Shown here piece by piece: positions 58,333 to 64,000 of a stretch of DNA of 64,000 nucleotides; the first letter of the stretch is position 1; each line of letters starts with the position of its first letter. The notes beneath the pieces are model-generated. The model saw only the letters and a program-made list of their open reading frames with translations. It did not search any database and had not been told where the DNA came from. The stretch spans positions 124,001-188,000 of the forward strand of contig JAIXMO010000052.1 of the NCBI GenBank assembly GCA_025677825.1. Direction: 5' to 3'. The translations under genes and the position numbers were made by a program. This DNA is from Helicostylum pulchrum. Its lineage: Eukaryota > Mucoromycota > Mucoromycetes > Mucorales > Mucoraceae.

Positions 58333-59728
58333 TTAATTTTTGTACTTTTTTCGCTCTTCTCTAAGGATCCAATTTCCATTTTGGCTTATTGCATCGTACC
58401 CACCCTTGTATCGAATAACTTGATTTAACATATTACGTAACTTTTCAACTTGAGGTTCATTATCGACCCATTCAAAGTAGTGAGGTTCCCACTTCAAGCC
58501 TTTATCCCTTCGTTCTTTTTCTTCAGCTCTTTTTTGATTTTCGATATTACTCTTTTCTGTACCAGCCAGGACCGAATCGTTATTACGAATGGCCTCAGAT
58601 ACCTTTTGCCATATTCTGTGAGTTTCCATTTCTCCCATATCTTGAAATGGTTTATATTTTGCTCTCGCTGATTCCAAAATACCAGTATCTAAAAATTGTC
58701 GGCTTTCTTTGGTTTTGTAATCGATAATACTGGATTTTCCACTCCATTGTCCTTCAATCTTGTATAAAATGTCTTTTAATGCATCATCGTTTTTACGAAT
58801 CAGGCATCGAAAGTGGTTCTTTTCTCCTGATATCCAACCACGTGAAGAATATTCAATTGAAGCATAATAACCAGTAGATGCTTGAATACATGTAGTACCA
58901 ATCAATTCAACATAAGGTGCTTTTTTTTTGGGGGAGGTTTTAATAATATATTCATATAGTTATATTGTTCCTTTTTTTTTTCTTTTTTTTTTTACCTGCG
59001 TACCAAATACCACGAATGGTAAGTGCTGGACTTGTAAAGAGATAAGTTTCATTATTTCGAGAACTGAGGGTCACAACTTCATGCCCTGTTTGATCACACA
59101 CCAAAGTGGCGTTTAAAATTCTAGTCTTTTGACCTGAATAACCATTCAAGACAACACCAGCTTTTTTGTTTTCGATATAAAATGCGGTAACAGGAGGATG
59201 ATGCGAGACCTGTTCACACAAGACTTCAGTTTCACCACAGCCATCGACATCACACCAAGTCATAAACCATTGTTCTCCTAGTGCAGGATTAAGTGGTTTC
59301 TTTTCCCATTGACCCTTTGGCACACGTCGAATATAAGTAGCATTTAAATAGGATATAAACCATTTAATAAGTGCTAATAATCTATCGACTTCATTATCTG
59401 ATTCAGGGATTGCTGCGAATAGTTCCGGCTGAGCTGCCCAATAATTACTAGGGGAGATATAAAAAGAGAAGAGGGAAAAAAAAGAAAAAAAATATTCATG
59501 GTTGAACTTTTTTTTTTTACTTTAAAAAACTTTAAAGAATGATGGAAGAGAAACTTACGAGTATTCTGTGATGGATTCTGGTGCAAGAAGAAACGCTGGA
59601 CAGGTTAAAGCTGATATGTCTCCTGTAAACGTTCCTAGTGATTGAAGAAAAGAGTAAAATGCACTCTTTTGCTCAGTTGGTATTTTATGGATATTATTCA
59701 TTTCTTCAGCGTGACTTGAAGATATCAT
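58333..59728 (-). CDS. KES1: Oxysterol-binding protein-related lipid transfer protein (Kes1/Osh4-like)
   Basis: Three exons on the minus strand, 59728-59559, 59447-58996 and 58919-58333, give 402 residues, near the usual 430. It is a short ORD-only protein without PH or ankyrin domains. The family fingerprint EQVSHHPPVTAFYIENK is present, as are KKPLNPALGEQW near the sterol lid and a C-terminal block GLKWEPHYFEWVDNE. Kes1/Osh4 proteins exchange sterol and phosphatidylinositol 4-phosphate between ER and trans-Golgi membranes; the two His of SHHPP bind the phosphoinositide. Confidence 0.92.
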
Positions 59729-60860
59729 TTCTTTTAAAAAGTAGAAATGGTAAAAAAAGTATATAATAAAAAAGAAAAGAGATGAAAAAGAATAAGCGGA
59801 AAAAAAAAGAGAGAGAAGTTATAAAAAAAAGCTTTGAAAATCCGATATAGATCCGGGTATTGATTGGTTGGTACTGTCCAATCACTTTCTGTGAAAGCGT
59901 GATCACAGTAGTTATTTGCACGTTGCATTCAGACAAAATGAAAACTGATTTGGGAATGAAACGTCCAACCGGCTACTTATGCTGATAGTTCAAGAGCGAA
60001 AGATAGAATTATAAACTGTAATTCTTGAACTGGGATATTTTTTTTTTTGTTAATTTAATTAATGACATGCATATATTCATCTAACTGCTATGATAACGTT
60101 TTGATCAACTCCAATGACAAGGCCGACAGCAATCCTCCCGGAGACAGGTCGTTATATATTCGATAAATACTTTTTATATCCAAGACTCCCTGCAATTGAG
60201 GAAGTGTATCGTCATTTGCAGCGTTTGGATAATAATGGCCTTGTAGTAGGTTACAGTCAAATAGTTTCGTCTGCATGTGATTGCTGTAGCGACTGCTTTA
60301 AATATGTCGAAAATTATGAAACGTATATAGAAATCTATTACGAAAATGTACTGTATTTGGGAGTCTCATGTGTACTCGTTTATTTTATTTTTTTCTCTTT
60401 AAAATGTATCGTTTTCATCTGCAATATATTCTCGGTTTGAATCTTAAATGCCGTATTTTCGATTCCGTGCTACCACTGAAAAAAAGTAATATATAACAAA
60501 GCCTTTTTCTGCTGAATACATTCTTTTTTTATAGTAAATTAAAAAAAAAGTAAAGCATCACTTTTTTAAGTACTTTTTTTTAAAAGAAAAGCGTAAATAG
60601 CATTTAAAAAATGATTTTTTTTTTTTAAGAAAAAAAATCTCCTCAAGGCGCTCGAGACAGATTGTTCCCGTCCTACAGAAAGTGTGCTACGATATCGGCG
60701 CTTACAATAGTACACAAGAGTTTCTTAGCACATGTGTCAGTTAATAAATTGAAATACAAGTTTTTGTTTATGTAGCCCTTATACTTATAGAAAAATAAAA
60801 TAAAAAAGGTAACTGTCCAGTTATGATTATAATACATTTTTTTTTTACAATAAATAAAAA
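59729..60860. other. Intergenic, 1.1 kb, nothing convincing
   Basis: Between the upstream side of KES1 and the downstream side of VPS9. Two short opposing frames near 60088-60440 have no recognisable domain and no splice model. Poly-A/T runs elsewhere. Confidence 0.5.
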
Positions 60861-62876
60861 TTATATTTGTTCGTTTGACATATCCAATAAGCTAAAAAAA
60901 AAGAAAAAAAATTGATCTGTTAATTATGTATTACATAAAATAACCTTTTTTTTTTTTTTTACCTTTCAATTGTTTCTGGTAAACGTCCTTCACTAGCTTG
61001 TAAAATCATAAAGCATACACCTGGTTCAATATTAGGAAACATGGTTACGATTGTACTCAAATGTTCATCGAATTCTTTACGGGAGTCGTCTGTATCTAAT
61101 GGTACAGGCAAACTAGGTAACGGGGCATTTATATGATCTGGTACAGGTAATTCTTGTGACAATGAAGAGGGATCGTCAGGAACAAAATCATGGTGATGTA
61201 CGTGATTGACCTTTCTTGCAGAAGAAGAAGATTGCTCCGTATCACTATTACTTGCACTACTATCCGAAAAGAACTTTTCAACAAAATTTAATGATTTTTG
61301 TGCGATATCTGTTTTTAAATCAATCAAAGGCTCTCGTTGTGCCTTTTTAGCGTGAGATGGATGGACTGCGTTTTCGTAACTGATCTTCTTTTTATCTGTC
61401 GTGTTTAGTTTAGGATGCTCTTGTTCTAATTCTGCCATTGTCTTTTCGATATTTCTAGAAGAAAATGTTAGAATATATTATTTTTTTAAAAAAAAAAGCT
61501 TACGCTTCAAATTCTTCTTGTGATACAGATAATGAACTGGCGTCCATTGTTTCAATAAACTCAACTGCACCCATCTAAATAAGTTATATTTAGTCATAGT
61601 AGTAATAACGAAAAGAAAAACCAAGATATATTTACAAGATTAGTTAGATAATAACCGGCTTCGGACCTGAGATGATCAGGGTTTCGAAACCTAGAGATAT
61701 ATTGAACATTTGATATTAATCTAGGGGGATTAGCACGGATAACAACGAAAATTAATAAGGGTAAAAACACATCTGCCCCTTCATCTCCCTCCATATGCTT
61801 CATTAGACCTAATTTTTTCTTTTAATATACTGACAGAGTTTATGTGATTTTTTCTTCTTACCAAAAATAACTTTGCAGCAATTGAGAATACAAATAAGTT
61901 TATCTCTTGGTGCCTTGTAATTATTCATTTTTAATAATTCTGATTCAGCAAATGTTAAGAATGAATCATTATCTGCTGTTACGGGTATATCAAGATGTTT
62001 TTCCTGAATCCATCTAAAAATCTTAATCTTATGATGTAAAATTTCGTCCTTTTCTTTATCGTCGGTTGTGTTTGGTGCAAATGTACTATATTTTTTGAAT
62101 AACAATCAATAGCCTTTCTCTCTCTCTTTAAAGAAAAAAAACTTACACATTAAATAGCCTGTTCATAACCAACTTTTCCATACCCTCTTTGGCATTTTCA
62201 AACTCTTTTTCTGATATATCTCTCCATATATCGCAATCTCTCATTTTAACATATGTAAACTGTCAAAAAATAAAAAATCGTTAGTTTATATTATTAATTG
62301 AGTGTGTGGTTTCTTTCTTACGTTTAAGAAATCTTGAATAAATTTAACTTGTTCGTTAACAGTCCATGCTTCTCTACGATGAAAAGCCGATATAAATCTA
62401 TATTTATACATTTTAATAAATAAGCTTTTTTTTTTTTGCGTTTGTTGAATTTACCCCTTTGTATAACGAGCAATAGGTCCTGCACTGGGTTCTTTCATTT
62501 GTTCTAAAAACCGGTGAAAGTCAAATGTTGGCATGTCTGCTTGGAATTGTCTAGAACTATCTACAATAGATAATGGAGGGGGGAGAGTTCATATAAGTTG
62601 AGGCTCTTTGTTTTACTGTATTATTTTTTTTTGCTTACCTCGCTTGGTAGGCTCGGTTGTGTCAGGCTCATCTTGGTTTACAATAATACTACTATTTACA
62701 TACATAAAAAGTAAGTCATTGACTGCTTATAACTACTAGTAGGGTTTTTTATTATGGTATTAAGCTATTTACGTTTGCTCTGTTACTTGTGTTTCTGCTG
62801 TTGGTTTATCACTATCGTCTTGAGCTATTTTAGTTTTCTCAAGAGATTGAGATAACTCTTGTACATCCTTTGACAT
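60861..62876 (-). CDS. VPS9: VPS9-domain Rab5-type exchange factor with C-terminal CUE domain
   Basis: Ten exons on the minus strand: 62876-62773, 62691-62639, 62560-62455, 62397-62322, 62259-62147, 62085-61862, 61808-61636, 61574-61504, 61454-60963 and 60891-60861. They give 480 residues, in phase. The helical bundle and VPS9 core include [13 protein letters not shown] sequence ([20 protein letters not shown]) then [20 protein letters not shown] and [16 protein letters not shown], with the catalytic Asp and Tyr of Rabex-5/Vps9 in these segments. A CUE domain ends the protein ([20 protein letters not shown]), as in yeast Vps9, where it binds ubiquitin. The protein should activate Vps21/Rab5 GTPases for endosomal sorting. 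Confidence 0.93.
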
Positions 62877-62966
62877 GATGTAGTTATTAAAACTAAAAAG
62901 AATGAAGAAAGAGAGAAAAAAGAGAGTAGAAAAAAGAAAAAAGTCACTTTATTTGATGTTTACAAT

Positions 62967-63431
62967 CTATTGGTGCTTGGACTTGAGTTCTTCAACCAAA
63001 GCAATGTATTGAGTCTCAGCTTCAACGGGGAGCATACCTTTAATGGATTTTTAAATACACTTTTGTTGTATATAAATGAAAATATGTATTTTACCTTGAA
63101 GTTCATCCCATGCGTCCCACTTGTAACGACCCTTAATATCAAATGTAGGCTTAGCTTAATGAAAACGAATTTTTAATATACGGAGCACTTTTTTTATTAT
63201 TATTTCGTCTATTTATATCAATGGCTTACAGGTTTCGTTATCCCCAATAGTGGCTTGCTTGAAAAGTGCATATAACTTTAACAGATCATCATTTGAAGGC
63301 AGACTAGTCAACGTACGGACTTCTTCGGAAGCTTTAACAAAGGCCTACATGTTTTTTTATTTCTTTTGTCATTTACTTGAGAGATGACTTAAAAAAACAA
63401 TTTAGTTTTAAAAACTTACTGGAGATGGCAT
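62967..63431 (-). CDS. ACB1: Acyl-CoA-binding protein
   Basis: Four exons on the minus strand, 63431-63420, 63344-63230, 63154-63095 and 63037-62967, give 85 residues, the standard ACBP length. Exon 1 holds only MPSP. The family signature is present: LPSNDDLLKLYALFKQATIG followed by FDIKGRYKWDAWDELQGM, with the Tyr, Lys and Trp that contact CoA and the acyl chain. It is a soluble carrier of long-chain acyl-CoA esters. Confidence 0.95.
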
Positions 63432-63621
63432 ATTGCTAAGGGAGGAAATAATTAAAAAAGTAAAAAAAAAAAAAATTGACAGGACGGTAAAACCGTATTT
63501 AAAACCCATAAAAAAACCCTTTTTCTCTCTGCTTTCTATATTTTCTATACCAGTTGTAGCACACAAAAAAAGTAATCCTTTTTTCGACCAAAAAGGGTTT
63601 ATTTATATAAATATATTTTTT

Positions 63622-63992
63622 TTACATAAACAACACAACCAAAGATGTATCGAAATAGCGAACCGTAGTAACATTTATAGAAACTGGTATCTGTGGAAAA
63701 GAACCAACCACAGTAAATCCAATCTTCTTCTGCTCAGTAAACAAAAAGTTATACACGAATAATGGTGACGCACTAACATTAATTTTTTGCATAAAATGCA
63801 CAATCATTCGTCTACTACTTGAAACATTAAGTAGTGATGTAACTTTTTTTTCTTCAAAGGCCAAATTAAGACATTTAGACCATACTGCATATCTTTCTTT
63901 CTTTTTATAACCGTGAATAAATATGACAGTGTGGGAACTTCAAATAGTAGGCAGGTCTATTTACAACTGCGGATTGATTGTGCTTACACCAT
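63622..63992 (-). CDS. Short unknown protein (about 106 residues)
   Basis: The frame 63937-63622 encodes HTVIFIHGYKKKERYAVWSK and on to an end in VRYFDTSLVVLFM. A 50-bp intron (63987-63938, GTAAGC...AG) joins it to a 5-base first exon with ATG at 63992. An in-frame TAG just upstream makes this ATG the likely start, although a larger gene starting beyond base 64000 is not excluded. It is a mixed alpha/beta composition with no domain I recognise. Confidence 0.4.
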
Positions 63993-64000
63993 CTACTTTT

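Noticed and set aside
60088..60440. Overlapping open frames on both strands (62 and 108 codons)
   Set aside because: No recognisable domain; the plus frame turns into membrane-like low-complexity sequence.
63938..63964. 27-bp intron in the last gene
   Set aside because: Too short to splice; the 50-bp intron with a GTAAGC donor at 63987 was used instead.

Overview
The window is nuclear DNA of an AT-rich fungus, most likely a Mucoromycota/Mucorales species. The evidence is many short (about 50-80 bp) GT-AG introns, long poly-A/poly-T runs between genes, eukaryotic housekeeping genes of fungal type, and decayed mobile genes (a KDZ transposase and a Fanzor/TnpB-like nuclease) whose motifs I associate with early-diverging fungi. 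I could not run a database search, so the placement is inference. Gene models were built by hand from reading frames and splice sites; most close exactly in phase.

Layout. 1-480: end of an unidentified gene. 1.07-1.6 kb: small unknown gene. 2.0-7.7 kb: two related Pap1/Yap-type bZIP factors transcribed away from each other, with a small cysteine-rich, probably GPI-anchored protein gene between them. 8.5-10.3 kb: decayed copy A of an unnamed multi-copy gene family. 10.5-12.0 kb: GATA-like zinc-finger protein. 13.6-21.0 kb: very long XMAP215/Stu2-type TOG protein. 21.0-22.3 kb: a tiny membrane-protein gene and a second cysteine-rich GPI-type protein. 22.9-24.9 kb: vacuolar-type amino acid transporter. 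25.2-28.4 kb: SMG8 (nonsense-mediated decay).

28.8-34.5 kb is an accessory block of broken genes, including decayed copy B of the unnamed family on the minus strand. A 20-bp inverted repeat lies near each edge. 34.8-46.9 kb is dense and ordinary: PQ-loop membrane protein, TBC Rab-GAP, UXT prefoldin-like, TMEM97/EXPERA protein, mitochondrial PPR protein, TWINKLE-type mitochondrial helicase and RNA polymerase III subunit RPC3/RPC82.

47.2-53.3 kb is a second accessory block: copy C of the unnamed family, then a decayed Fanzor/TnpB-like gene, then a decayed KDZ transposase, all on the plus strand. 54.9-64.0 kb is ordinary again: metallo-beta-lactamase-fold protein, a hexokinase-like protein that appears to lack the catalytic Asp, a Kes1/Osh4-type oxysterol-binding protein, a VPS9-CUE Rab exchange factor, acyl-CoA-binding protein and one short unknown gene.

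The most unusual material is the Fanzor-KDZ block, the three-copy family with a G-x-G-E motif, the hexokinase-like protein without its catalytic Asp, and a fungal TWINKLE that keeps a zinc-ribbon cysteine quartet.
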